Shown: positions 10,540 to 18,834 of the stretch, in pieces | Layout: each line of letters opens with the position of its first letter | How positions within the stretch are numbered: the stretch's first letter is position 1 | From: Hyphomonadaceae bacterium JAD_PAG50586_4 | GTDB taxonomy: Bacteria > Pseudomonadota > Alphaproteobacteria > Caulobacterales > Aquidulcibacteraceae | Direction: 5' to 3' | Length of the DNA: 64,000 nucleotides | NCBI GenBank assembly: GCA_023242925.1 | Contig: CP096134.1 | Span: 496,001 to 560,000 of the forward strand | The notes under the pieces: model-generated | The model's input: the letters and a program-made list of their open reading frames with translations, nothing else | Databases searched by the model: none | Told to the model about the DNA's origin: nothing | Program-made: the position numbers and the translations under genes

Positions 10540-11576
10540 TGAGCATCCGCGTACTGATCGTCGATGACTCGCCCACAATGCGGGCGATGATCGCCAGCGT
10601 GCTGAAGGGCGAACAGGACATTGAAGTCGTGGGCTCGGCCTGCGATCCGCTCGAAGCGCGCGAGGCGATCAAAGCGTTGAACCCAGATGTGGTCACGCTT
10701 GACGTCGAAATGCCCAACATGAACGGCATCGAATTCCTCGAGCGGCTCATGCGCTTGCGGCCGATGCCGGTGATCATGATTTCGACGCTGACACAGGAGG
10801 GCGCCGACGCCACGCTGCAGGCGCTCGAACTCGGCGCCGTGGATTGCATCGGCAAGCCGCGCGACGGCGATATTCGCGCCGCCTTCCGCCCGCTTGCCGA
10901 CATGATCCGCGCGGCCGCGAGTTCTCGTGTTCGTTCACGCGCGGCGGCCGCGCCGCACGCTGCGCCGAGCTTGAGCTTTCGTCCGAACCGCAACGTCGTG
11001 GCGATCGGCTCTTCCACAGGCGGTGTAGAGGCGCTGCAAACCGTGTTGCAAACCTACCCCGCCAATTGCCCACCGACCGTGATCACGCAGCACATGCCGC
11101 CGGTGTTCACACGCAACTTCGCCGCGCGTCTTGATAAAACCTGCGCGCCGACCGTGTGCGAGGCCGAGGATGGGATGCCAATTCTGCAAGGCCATGTGTA
11201 TCTGGCCCCGGGCGGCGACGCACATCTGAAAATCGAAGGCGCGGGCGCCAATCTGCGCTGCAAGCTGTTCGCCTCTGGCACCGTGAACGGTCACCGCCCG
11301 TCAGTGGACGTGTTGTTTGATAGCGTCGCCGCCGCTGTGGGCGGTCGCGCTGTTGGGGTCATCCTCACTGGGATGGGGCGTGATGGCGCTGCCGGCTTGA
11401 AGCGCATGCGTGACGTTGGCGCGCGCACGATCGGCCAGGATGAAGCCAGCTGCGTTGTCTATGGCATGCCGCGCGCCGCTCACGAACTCGGCGCAGTCGA
11501 AAAGCAATTGCCACTTACGCGCATTTCGGCAGCCGTGCTTGACCTCTGTACTGATGCAATGAAGGGAGCCGCCTAA
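10539..11576 (+). CDS. cheB: Chemotaxis protein-glutamate methylesterase/deamidase CheB
   Basis: A 345-residue two-domain enzyme. The receiver domain has the acidic pair VDDSP, phospho-Asp in [11 protein letters not shown] and Lys in GKPRDGD. The esterase domain has the catalytic Ser in GSSTGG, His in TQHMPP and Asp in [10 protein letters not shown]. It removes methyl groups from receptors after activation by CheA. The start at 10539 shares one base with the cheR stop; its TAA is embedded in TAATG, where the next cheY starts. Confidence 0.96.
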   Translation: MSIRVLIVDDSPTMRAMIASVLKGEQDIEVVGSACDPLEAREAIKALNPDVVTLDVEMPNMNGIEFLERLMRLRPMPVIMISTLTQEGADATLQALELGAVDCIGKPRDGDIRAAFRPLADMIRAAASSRVRSRAAAAPHAAPSLSFRPNRNVVAIGSSTGGVEALQTVLQTYPANCPPTVITQHMPPVFTRNFAARLDKTCAPTVCEAEDGMPILQGHVYLAPGGDAHLKIEGAGANLRCKLFASGTVNGHRPSVDVLFDSVAAAVGGRAVGVILTGMGRDGAAGLKRMRDVGARTIGQDEASCVVYGMPRAAHELGAVEKQLPLTRISAAVLDLCTDAMKGAA

Positions 11577-11965
11577 TGCCCGCCGCGTCCAGCATTCGCG
11601 TGCTCGTCGTCGACGATCAATTGACGATGCGCGCCCTTGTCCGGTCCGCGTTGCAGCAGATCGGGTTTACGGACGTGAATGAAGCGCCCGATGGCGAGGA
11701 GGGGCTGAAGGCTCTCGTCGCAAAAGGTGCGCACCTCGTCATCTCGGATTACAATATGCCGAAGATGGATGGTCTCGACTTTCTGCGCGCGATACGTTCG
11801 CACGAGCCGACGAAGAAGACCGCGTTCATCATGCTCACTGGCCGCTCCGACAAAGAGCTGGTGCAGCGCGCGATCCAGTTTGGCGTCAATAATTACCTCA
11901 CGAAGCCGTTCACCACGGTGTCGTTGAAGCAGAAGATCGAAGCGGTGTTCGGCGCCCTGACGTGA
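11576..11965 (+). CDS. cheY: CheY-type response regulator (second copy)
   Basis: A 129-residue single receiver domain, complete: VVDDQLTMR acidic pair, D58 in VISDYNMPKMDG, Thr in LTGRSD and Lys in LTKPF. The MPKMDG loop and FGVNNYLTKPF resemble classical motor-binding CheY more closely than the first copy does. It is coupled to cheB by a TAATG overlap, and downstream of it is cheD. Confidence 0.94.
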   Translation: MPAASSIRVLVVDDQLTMRALVRSALQQIGFTDVNEAPDGEEGLKALVAKGAHLVISDYNMPKMDGLDFLRAIRSHEPTKKTAFIMLTGRSDKELVQRAIQFGVNNYLTKPFTTVSLKQKIEAVFGALT

Positions 11966-11999
11966 ACGCAGCTGTCTCCCCGCAGCGCGCGAGCGTCTG

Positions 12000-12524
12000 G
12001 TGCATGTCATTCAAGGACAGTTCCAGATCAGCGACGATCCCAACGTGGTGCTCACCACGGTGCTGGGCTCGTGCGTGGCGGCGTGCGTGCGCGATCCGTT
12101 GCTCGGCGTCGGCGGCATGAACCACTTCCTGCTGCCTGGATCGACCGACGGCCGCAACGACAGCATGAAGTACGGCGTCTATTCGATGGAATTGTTGATC
12201 AACGGCTTGCTGCAAAAGGGTGCGTCGAAGGGCAGGTTGGTGGCAAAGTTGTTTGGCGGCGCCCGCGTCGTCGAGGGCCTCTCCGACATTGGGCGCCAGA
12301 ACGCCGAGTTCGCGGAAAAATTCCTCGCCGCGGAAGGCATTCCGTGCCTCGGCAAAAGCTTGGGCGGCGACAAGCCGCGCCGCATTCGTTTTTGGCCGCA
12401 ATCGGGTCGGATGGCCCAGCTCATCCTTGATTCCGCCGACACCGAAGTCTTCAAGTCCGAGCGCAAGCGCGCCGCAACCGTCACACCCGCACCGGCCGAA
12501 GCCGGCGCGATCGAATTGTTCTGA
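12000..12524 (+). CDS. cheD: Chemoreceptor glutamine deamidase CheD (N-terminus uncertain)
   Basis: A 174-residue CheD. It carries the catalytic Cys in VLGSCVAAC (C25 from the GTG at 12000) and the His in GGMNHFLLPG, plus KLFGGARV and IGRQNAEF typical of the family. CheD deamidates receptor glutamines and binds CheC-type phosphatases where these exist. GTG 12000 has no good ribosome site. A GTG at 11962 overlaps the cheY stop and would read NAAVSPQR; adding one base near 11988 would join it to RERLVHVIQG, so a missing base here is plausible. A short C-terminal Pro/Ala extension follows the fold. Confidence 0.9.
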   Translation: MHVIQGQFQISDDPNVVLTTVLGSCVAACVRDPLLGVGGMNHFLLPGSTDGRNDSMKYGVYSMELLINGLLQKGASKGRLVAKLFGGARVVEGLSDIGRQNAEFAEKFLAAEGIPCLGKSLGGDKPRRIRFWPQSGRMAQLILDSADTEVFKSERKRAATVTPAPAEAGAIELF

Positions 12525-12531
12525 GGTACCC

Positions 12532-12912
12532 ATGCGCGCTACAGCAGAAAGCCAAGAGCCGATCGCAGAAGAGGTGCAGCAGCCTTTGGGTGAAGTGCTC
12601 GCCGCGGCGGCCGTCGAATTGCAGCATGCGTACGAGCGCGGTCTGCTGCTTGAGTCGGCGATCCTCGACATGGTCAAGAACAGCGCAAGCGCCGGCCCGG
12701 CCACGCATGAGCTGCAACATCTTGATCTGGTGCTGCAGCACGTGCATGCGGTCAGCGATTTCCTCGGTGAACTTGCACGCGCCGGCGGCAATCTGGGCGC
12801 GGTCTCCGTCACTGAGGCCCTTGATCGCGTGAAGCTTGCCGATGTGCGTGACCGCCTTGCCGGTACAGTGTCGGAGGCAAAGGATATCGACGACGATATC
12901 CTTTGGGGTTAG
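12532..12912 (+). CDS. Small helical protein in the CheU position of the che operon
   Basis: A 126-residue, probably all-helical protein with no enzyme motif I recognise. Leucine-rich amphipathic stretches fill the middle (AAAVELQHAYERGLLLESA, ELQHLDLVLQHVHAV). The C-terminus is acidic: AKDIDDDILWG. In Caulobacter the gene between cheD and the third cheY is called cheU and has no assigned biochemical role. It is seven bases from cheD and six from the next gene, so it is surely co-transcribed. The acidic tail resembles CheY-docking peptides; that link is inference. Confidence 0.6.
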   Translation: MRATAESQEPIAEEVQQPLGEVLAAAAVELQHAYERGLLLESAILDMVKNSASAGPATHELQHLDLVLQHVHAVSDFLGELARAGGNLGAVSVTEALDRVKLADVRDRLAGTVSEAKDIDDDILWG

Positions 12913-12918
12913 CGCGCC

Positions 12919-13521
12919 ATGAGCGCCGATCTCAATCCGAATACGGCGATCAATCTGACGAAGGCTGTCGTGCTCGTTGTCGAGACGACATCGCACGCGG
13001 CGGACATTCTCAGTCAAATCCTCAAGGGCTTTGGTGTCGCCGAGACGCACCGCATCACCTCCATTCGCGAGGCGAGTGAGTTGCTGAAACACAAAGCGTT
13101 CGATCTGATCCTGATCGATCCCGACGTGGAGGATGGCGCTGGTTATACGATGGTGCGCAATCTGCGCGCGTCGATGGTGGAGCCCAATTGCTTTGCCCCC
13201 GTCATCTTGATGTCCGGCCATCCGCGCGTGACGCGCGTAAAGCAGGCGCGCGACACGGGCGCCAACTTCTTCGTCAGCAAACCGATCGCTCCCAACGTGC
13301 TACTCCAGCGCATTCTTTGGGTCGCGCGCGACAAGCGCCCATTCGTTGAAGCTGGCGTCTATATCGGCCCGGACCGTCGTTTCAAGTTTGAAGGTCTGCC
13401 GCCTGACAGCGACGGCCGTCGGTCAACCGATATTAAGGACCCGCTCGGCGCCGCCAACGGGCCGGACATGTCGCAGGACGATATCGATAATCTCATGAAA
13501 CCGCAGCGGGTGATGATATGA
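12919..13521 (+). CDS. Response regulator with altered acidic pocket and FliM-like C-terminal peptide (third CheY position)
   Basis: A 200-residue protein. Residues about 14-135 form a receiver domain: phospho-Asp is D67 (LILIDPDVED) and Lys is present in VSKPI. The usual acidic pair is Glu-Thr (LVVETTSHA), so one metal-binding acid is missing and phosphorylation may be weak. The remaining 60 residues are a low-complexity linker ending in MSQDDIDNLM (184-193), very like the FliM N-terminal CheY-binding motif (SQxEIDxLL). It holds the third CheY place of the Caulobacter-type operon. The following gene overlaps it by four bases. Confidence 0.8.
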   Translation: MSADLNPNTAINLTKAVVLVVETTSHAADILSQILKGFGVAETHRITSIREASELLKHKAFDLILIDPDVEDGAGYTMVRNLRASMVEPNCFAPVILMSGHPRVTRVKQARDTGANFFVSKPIAPNVLLQRILWVARDKRPFVEAGVYIGPDRRFKFEGLPPDSDGRRSTDIKDPLGAANGPDMSQDDIDNLMKPQRVMI

Positions 13522-14000
13522 GCGTGGTGCGCCGCTTCCGACCTGAGAATCGTTTGGCCAAATTGCTGGAGATGCCCGGCGGCGTCAGCATCGGCTCCGC
13601 ACTCAACAATGCGTCGATCGCGTTGGAGAGTATCCGAGAATCCTGCATGCAAGCGCTCGATCAAAAGCTCGTTGTGCTGGCCAATATGGCGTCGCGCCCG
13701 GCTAATGCAGGTCGCGACGAGGCCATGTATCTGCTTGCGAATGAGATATTCAACGAGAGCGGCAGTTTTAACCTCAGCGAGCTTAGCGCCGCCGCGTACT
13801 CGCTCTGCACATTGCTCGATCTGGAAGACCGGAACGGCACGCGTGCGGCCACCATCCGCGTGCATATCGATTCCATGCGCGCGCTGCGTCATCCTGATAT
13901 GGCCGGCGATCAAGCTGCACGCACTGCCGTGCTGGATGGCTTACGCAACCTCACCGCGCGCCACATCGAGACGCTGCTCACCGACGAGCCATCGACTTAA
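13518..14000 (+). CDS. Conserved protein in the CheE position of the che operon
   Basis: A 160-residue mostly helical protein without a recognisable catalytic motif. It has an N-terminal basic stretch (RRFRPENRLAKLLEMPGG), and helices with EMYL-like residues and ELSAAAYSLCTLLDL. It overlaps the degenerate response regulator by four bases (ATGA) and is the last gene of the chemotaxis operon; a 50-base gap and a new ribosome site follow. Caulobacter has a gene called cheE at this place, with a modest effect on chemotaxis adaptation. Function here is open. Confidence 0.6.
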   Translation: MSVVRRFRPENRLAKLLEMPGGVSIGSALNNASIALESIRESCMQALDQKLVVLANMASRPANAGRDEAMYLLANEIFNESGSFNLSELSAAAYSLCTLLDLEDRNGTRAATIRVHIDSMRALRHPDMAGDQAARTAVLDGLRNLTARHIETLLTDEPST

Positions 14001-14050
14001 GCTTGCGCTTGGCGCACGCGCGATTACCCCTATCGGCAGGGGAGATCAGC

Positions 14051-15709
14051 ATGCGTGCTTGGAACCGTAGAGATTTAGCCGGTGTAACACTTGGCGCTTT
14101 GGCCGCCGGTTGCGCCCATGCGGAAGTCGCGCCCGATCTCATCATACACGGTGGCCCGATCTATACCGGTGTGGGCGCCAATCCGCGCGTTGAAGCGGTG
14201 CGCATCCGCAACGGGCGCTTTGTGGCGCTCGGCTCTCTCGCGGAAGTTAGCGCCAATGCGCGTGGCGCGCGCGTCATCGATCTTGGCGGCGCGGCCGCGT
14301 ATCCGGGTTTCAAGGACGCGCATTGCCATCTGGGCGGCGTCGGCTTGGCGGCGATGGTGTTGGACCTCGTCGGTGTTGAGTCGATCTCAGCCATGCGCGA
14401 GCGTTTGCGCGCCTACGCCGCTACACACCCCGAAGGGGCGATCTACGGTCGCGGCTGGATCGAGACGCATTGGCCGGAGCGCCGTTTCCCCAATCGCGCC
14501 GACCTCGACGATATTGTCGGTGATCGCCCTGTGTTCCTCGAACGCGTCGATGGCCACGCGGGCGTCGTCAACAGCGCTGCGCTTGCGCTTGGAAGCATCG
14601 ATGGCAATACCGCCAATCCAGACGGCGGCAGCATCGAGCGCGACGGCGGAGGCCGCGCGACGGGTATGCTCATCGATAACGCGATGAGCCTGGTGCAAAG
14701 CCGTTTGCCGGCGCCCACGCCCGCGATGCAGCGCGAAGCGCTGGCGCAAGCCATGCGCCTCTATGCGTCGCGCGGTTGGACCGGCGTATCCAATATGAGC
14801 ACGAGCCTTGCGGAATCCATGCTTTTGCAGGAATTCGCGTCGGCGGGCGATGCGCCGATCCATACCGATATCTATCTGACGCCTGAAGATTCCGAGATCG
14901 TGTTTCAGCGCGGTGCATTCGCGATCGGCAATGCGTACGTGCGCGGCGTCAAGCTTTACATGGATGGCGCGCTCGGCTCACGCGGCGCCGCGTTGCTCGC
15001 GCCCTACGCAGATGCGCACAGCGATGGCTTGCTGGTGACGCCGCCCGATCAGCTACTTGCATTCCTTACACGCGCGCGCGCAAGCAATGTGCAGGTCGCC
15101 ACACATGCCATCGGCGATCGCGGCAATCGTTTGGTGCTTGATGCCTACCGCGACGTCTTTGGTAACGACGCCGGCGCATCACGCGCCGCGCGCTGGCGCA
15201 TCGAACACGCGCAGGTGCTCGCGCGTGAGGACATTCCGCGTTTTGCATCGCAAGGCGTGGTTGCCTCGATGCAGCCGTCGCACGCGATCAGCGATTTGCA
15301 TTTCGCGCCGTCGCGCCTCGGGCCTGATCGTCTCGCTGGCGCCTATGCGTGGCGCTCCTTGCTCGAGAGCGGCGCGATCATCGCCGCCGGCAGCGACGCG
15401 CCGGTGGAGAAGGGCGATCCGCTGATCGAATTTTACGCTGTTGCCTACCGCCACGACCTGAATGGTTTTGCAGGCTCGGACTGGCGTCTGGATCAGGCCG
15501 TCTCACGCGCCGAGGCGCTGCTCATGCTGACCTGGGCGCCCGCGTTCGCGTGTTTCGCCGATGCTGAACGCGGTACGATTGAAGTGGGTAAGCTGGCGGA
15601 TCTCAGCGCCTTCTCGGTCGATCTCATGACCGCCGAAGCGCCCGAGATTCCAACTGCTCGGTCTATATTAACGGTATCAGGTGGCCGCATTTCTCACGAA
15701 GCGCTTTGA
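14051..15709 (+). CDS. Amidohydrolase family protein (YtcJ-like), probably exported
   Basis: A 552-residue metal-dependent hydrolase. The N-terminus has a twin-Arg-like NRRDLAG stretch and a lipobox-like AAGCAHA, so export is likely. The metal site shows as DAHCHLGG near the start of the barrel, a His in ATHAIGDRG, a His in IEHAQVL and an Asp in AAGSDAPVEKGDP. The composite N/C-terminal beta sandwich is visible as LIIHGGPIYTG and GKLADLSAFSVD. YtcJ relatives act on N-substituted or lactam-like compounds; the substrate is unknown. The start at 14051 is set by GGGGAGAT six bases before it. It is separate from the che operon (gap of 50). Confidence 0.85.
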   Translation: MRAWNRRDLAGVTLGALAAGCAHAEVAPDLIIHGGPIYTGVGANPRVEAVRIRNGRFVALGSLAEVSANARGARVIDLGGAAAYPGFKDAHCHLGGVGLAAMVLDLVGVESISAMRERLRAYAATHPEGAIYGRGWIETHWPERRFPNRADLDDIVGDRPVFLERVDGHAGVVNSAALALGSIDGNTANPDGGSIERDGGGRATGMLIDNAMSLVQSRLPAPTPAMQREALAQAMRLYASRGWTGVSNMSTSLAESMLLQEFASAGDAPIHTDIYLTPEDSEIVFQRGAFAIGNAYVRGVKLYMDGALGSRGAALLAPYADAHSDGLLVTPPDQLLAFLTRARASNVQVATHAIGDRGNRLVLDAYRDVFGNDAGASRAARWRIEHAQVLAREDIPRFASQGVVASMQPSHAISDLHFAPSRLGPDRLAGAYAWRSLLESGAIIAAGSDAPVEKGDPLIEFYAVAYRHDLNGFAGSDWRLDQAVSRAEALLMLTWAPAFACFADAERGTIEVGKLADLSAFSVDLMTAEAPEIPTARSILTVSGGRISHEAL

Positions 15710-15800
15710 CCCCGCGCCGGCCTGAAGTGGGGCGGAAACGCAACAGAGAAAGGGCAGAAGTTCGCCGAAAGGGAGGATAGAGCTTGCCAAGCGGGCGTTT

Positions 15801-15853
15801 GGTGTCCTATTCGTGAAATAGACACCGGTGGCAAAGATCAAGAAAACGGTGTC
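15801..15853. repeat. Three GGTGTC/GACACC motifs upstream of the TonB receptor
   Basis: GGTGTC at 15801-15806, its complement GACACC at 15821-15826 and GGTGTC again at 15848-15853. The first two form an imperfect hairpin (GGTGTC-c-TATT / AATA-GACACC); the second overlaps the palindrome CACCGGTG (15823-15830). It lies 70-120 bases before the receptor start, so it is a candidate operator. Confidence 0.4.
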
Positions 15854-15922
15854 ATGGGATCGAAACGCGGCTGGATCGGGTGGGAAACCGCCAATCGTCC
15901 AGCCTGTCGGGGAGGGAGCGTG

Positions 15923-18772
15923 ATGGCGATGAAGTCGTCGAATAAACAGCGTTGGACTTTGAGCGGCGTATCTCTTGCGGCGCTGGGCATGGCTGTCGGC
16001 ATGGGTGTGGGCGGCGTAGCCTATGCGCAGGACGAAGCGGCCGAAGAAGAGGAAATCGTCGTCACCGGCTTCCGCGGTTCGCTCGCGGCCTCGATCGACA
16101 TCAAGCGCGACGCCACGACCATCGTGGATTCCATCAGCGCCGAGGACATCGGCGACTTCCCAGACCTGAACCTCGCTGAATCGCTCCAGCGCGTCCCCGG
16201 CGTGCAGATCGACCGTGACGGCGGCGAAGGCCGCTCGATTAACGTGCGCGGTTTGAGCGCCGATTTCGTGCGCGTTCAACTGAACGGCATGGAAGCCTTG
16301 GCCACGACCGGTGGTCGTGACGGACGCGCCAACCGCAACCGCCAATTCGATTTCAGCGTTTTCGCTTCGGAACTCTTTAACAACGTCACGGTCTCCAAAT
16401 CGCAAGAAGCGGCCGCCGACGAAGGCTCGCTCGGCGCCACGGTCGGTCTGCGCACCGCGCGCCCGTTCGATTTCGACGGCTTTGAAATGGCCATTGGCGG
16501 TCAGGCTTCACACAACGATTTGTCGGAAGAGACCGATCCGCGCGCCACGTTCCTGATCAGCAATCGCTGGATGAACGGTGACCTGGGCGCGCTGTTTTCG
16601 GTGGCCTACGCCAACCGCAACACGTTCGAAGAAGGCTCAAGCTCGGGCCGCTTCCGCGTGCCAGCCGACGATGGTTGCGTCGCGCCGTACGTGAATCTGA
16701 CGCGCTGCTATCAATCGGTCGGCACCATCACCGACGCCGACGGCAATGTGCTCGTCGGCGCCGCTGCCGCGGAAGCCGCAGCCAACGGTTCGCACCCACG
16801 CATCCCGCGTTATGGCCGCATCGGCTATGATCGTGAGCGCCTTGGCGCCACGCTTTCCTTGCAATGGGACCCGGGGCAATCGACGCGCGTATCGCTCGAC
16901 ACGCTCTATGCGCAATTCAACCAAGAGCGCACCGAGGAATTCCTCGAAGTCATCAGCTTCGCGCGCGAAACGGGCGCGCAAGGTCACCGTGCCGTCGACC
17001 TCGTAAGCGGCGTCCTCGATGACAATCGCAACCTCGTGTCCGCCACGTTCAATGACGTGGATATCCGTTCTGAGCAGCGCATCGATGTTTTGGAAACCGA
17101 GTTCATCCAAAGCTCGCTCGAAATCGAACACGACTTCAGCGACCGCTTCAGCATGCGCTTCCTTGGCGGCCTCTCGCGCGCCATGGGCCGCAACCCGCAG
17201 CAAACGACGCTTTCATTCGAACGCTACGACGTTGACGGCTATTCCTATGATTATTCGGACCCGAACCTCCCTCAATTCAACTACGGGTTCGACGTCACCG
17301 ATCCGGCGAGCTGGGTGTACAGCGCATCCACCGCACTGGGTGACGCTTCTCTTATCCGACTGCGCCCCAACAAGACGCTGAACACCTACGAAACCTTCCG
17401 CGTGGATTTCGATTACGAGATCAACGATGTCTTCACGCTGCGCTTCGGCGGATCGACCAAAGAATTTGGTTTCGACGTTCAAGAATGGCGCCGGGCTAGC
17501 GAAGCGCTCCCGGCCAGCGTGCTGACGGAGCTCGCGAATAACGGCTACGTGCTGGCTGACTTCGCGACGACGATCTCCGGCTTCGGCAGTGGCATGGACC
17601 TTCCTGCCGGCACGCCGACAACTTGGGTCGTGCCCGACTTGAATGCGTTGAAGGACCTGGTCGACTTCGATTGCGATTGCGTCAATGCTTACGGCGACTT
17701 CCGTCTCGCAGCGTTCCCCGGCGAAACCCGGTCAGCTTATGAACGCTCCAACGGCGTCTTCGCGCAGCTCGATTGGAATACCGAACTGGCGGGCATGCCG
17801 TTCCGCGGCAATGTTGGCGTGCGCTACGTGGAAACGCAGCTCACATCGACCGGCATCCTCAGCGGCAGCCCGATCACGGTTGAGCATTCTTACGAGGACA
17901 CGCTGCCCTCGTTGAACATGGTGCTGGAGCCGGTCGACAATTTGCTGATCCGTTTTGCTGCTGCCGAAGTGATGGCGCGTCCGTCGCTCGACTCGCTGAC
18001 GCCGGGCGGTTCGGTTGACGCCAGCCCGCCTGGTCTGTCGCTAAACACGGGTAACCCGTTCCTCGATCCGATCCGGTCACAGAACTTCGATCTGAGCATC
18101 GAATACTATCCGTATGACGAGGCGCTCTTCTCGATCGCCTTCTTTAGCAAGGAGATCGATACGTTCGTGCAGCGCCTACGTCGCGACATGACGTTTGCGG
18201 AGACAGGCTTCCCGCTCGATCTGCTGCCGGGCGGCGTCGATCCGAACGTTGATCTCTTCCAGGTCACGTCGTGGGTGAACACGCCAGGCGGCAATCTGAC
18301 CGGCTACGAGATCACGTTCCAAACGCCGTTCTCGTTCTTGCCGGCGCCGTTCAATGATTTCGGCGGCGTGTTCAACTACACGAGCATCGAATCCGAGTTC
18401 GAGTACATCACCAACCCGACCTCGGGCGCGACGGTTGTCGAATCGCTCGTTGGCCAATCGCCATCATCGTGGTCCGCAACGCTCTATTATGAGCGCGGCC
18501 CGTTCGAGGCGCGCGTCTCGGGCACCTACCGCGACGAATATCTCACGCTGGTGCCGGCGCAGAGCGGCAACGACGTCGAAGGCAAGGCCGAGCAAATGAA
18601 CGTCGATTTCTCGGCCTCCTATGATGTCAACGAGCGCCTGACCTTCTCGTTCGAAGCGCTGAACCTCACGGATCAGTACGACGAGCGTTGGATCAGCACC
18701 GAACGTCAAAACAGCTTGAACTACGAGCACACCGGCCGCGAGTTCGTCGTCGGCTTCCGCTACAATTACTAA
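15923..18772 (+). CDS. TonB-dependent receptor (Xanthomonas/Caulobacter type)
   Basis: A 949-residue outer-membrane transporter powered by TonB. Signal peptide about residues 1-32 (SGVSLAALGMAVGMGVGG), TonB-box-like EEEIVVTGFRGSL, plug domain with DFPDLNLAESLQRVPGVQI, RSINVRGLSADFVRVQLNG and SLGATVGLRTARPFDF, then a 22-strand barrel ending in GREFVVGFRYNY with the C-terminal aromatic. These plug motifs mark the TonB-Xanth-Caul subfamily, often tied to plant polysaccharide uptake. A hairpin terminator follows and then a GH43 gene, so the substrate may be an arabinose- or pectin-derived oligosaccharide (inference). The start is chosen for GGGGAGGG ten bases upstream. Confidence 0.94.
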   Translation: MAMKSSNKQRWTLSGVSLAALGMAVGMGVGGVAYAQDEAAEEEEIVVTGFRGSLAASIDIKRDATTIVDSISAEDIGDFPDLNLAESLQRVPGVQIDRDGGEGRSINVRGLSADFVRVQLNGMEALATTGGRDGRANRNRQFDFSVFASELFNNVTVSKSQEAAADEGSLGATVGLRTARPFDFDGFEMAIGGQASHNDLSEETDPRATFLISNRWMNGDLGALFSVAYANRNTFEEGSSSGRFRVPADDGCVAPYVNLTRCYQSVGTITDADGNVLVGAAAAEAAANGSHPRIPRYGRIGYDRERLGATLSLQWDPGQSTRVSLDTLYAQFNQERTEEFLEVISFARETGAQGHRAVDLVSGVLDDNRNLVSATFNDVDIRSEQRIDVLETEFIQSSLEIEHDFSDRFSMRFLGGLSRAMGRNPQQTTLSFERYDVDGYSYDYSDPNLPQFNYGFDVTDPASWVYSASTALGDASLIRLRPNKTLNTYETFRVDFDYEINDVFTLRFGGSTKEFGFDVQEWRRASEALPASVLTELANNGYVLADFATTISGFGSGMDLPAGTPTTWVVPDLNALKDLVDFDCDCVNAYGDFRLAAFPGETRSAYERSNGVFAQLDWNTELAGMPFRGNVGVRYVETQLTSTGILSGSPITVEHSYEDTLPSLNMVLEPVDNLLIRFAAAEVMARPSLDSLTPGGSVDASPPGLSLNTGNPFLDPIRSQNFDLSIEYYPYDEALFSIAFFSKEIDTFVQRLRRDMTFAETGFPLDLLPGGVDPNVDLFQVTSWVNTPGGNLTGYEITFQTPFSFLPAPFNDFGGVFNYTSIESEFEYITNPTSGATVVESLVGQSPSSWSATLYYERGPFEARVSGTYRDEYLTLVPAQSGNDVEGKAEQMNVDFSASYDVNERLTFSFEALNLTDQYDERWISTERQNSLNYEHTGREFVVGFRYNY

Positions 18773-18779
18773 GCACTGG

Positions 18780-18814
18780 AAGGCCGCGTCATCTTAAAGG
18801 TGACGCGGCCTTTT
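18780..18814 (+). terminator. Intrinsic terminator after the TonB receptor
   Basis: A perfect 12-bp stem (AAGGCCGCGTCA / TGACGCGGCCTT) with a nine-base loop, then TTTTC. It separates the receptor from the GH43 gene and may attenuate rather than end transcription. Confidence 0.8.
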
Positions 18815-18834
18815 CATGTCTGGAGGTTGCCGCC

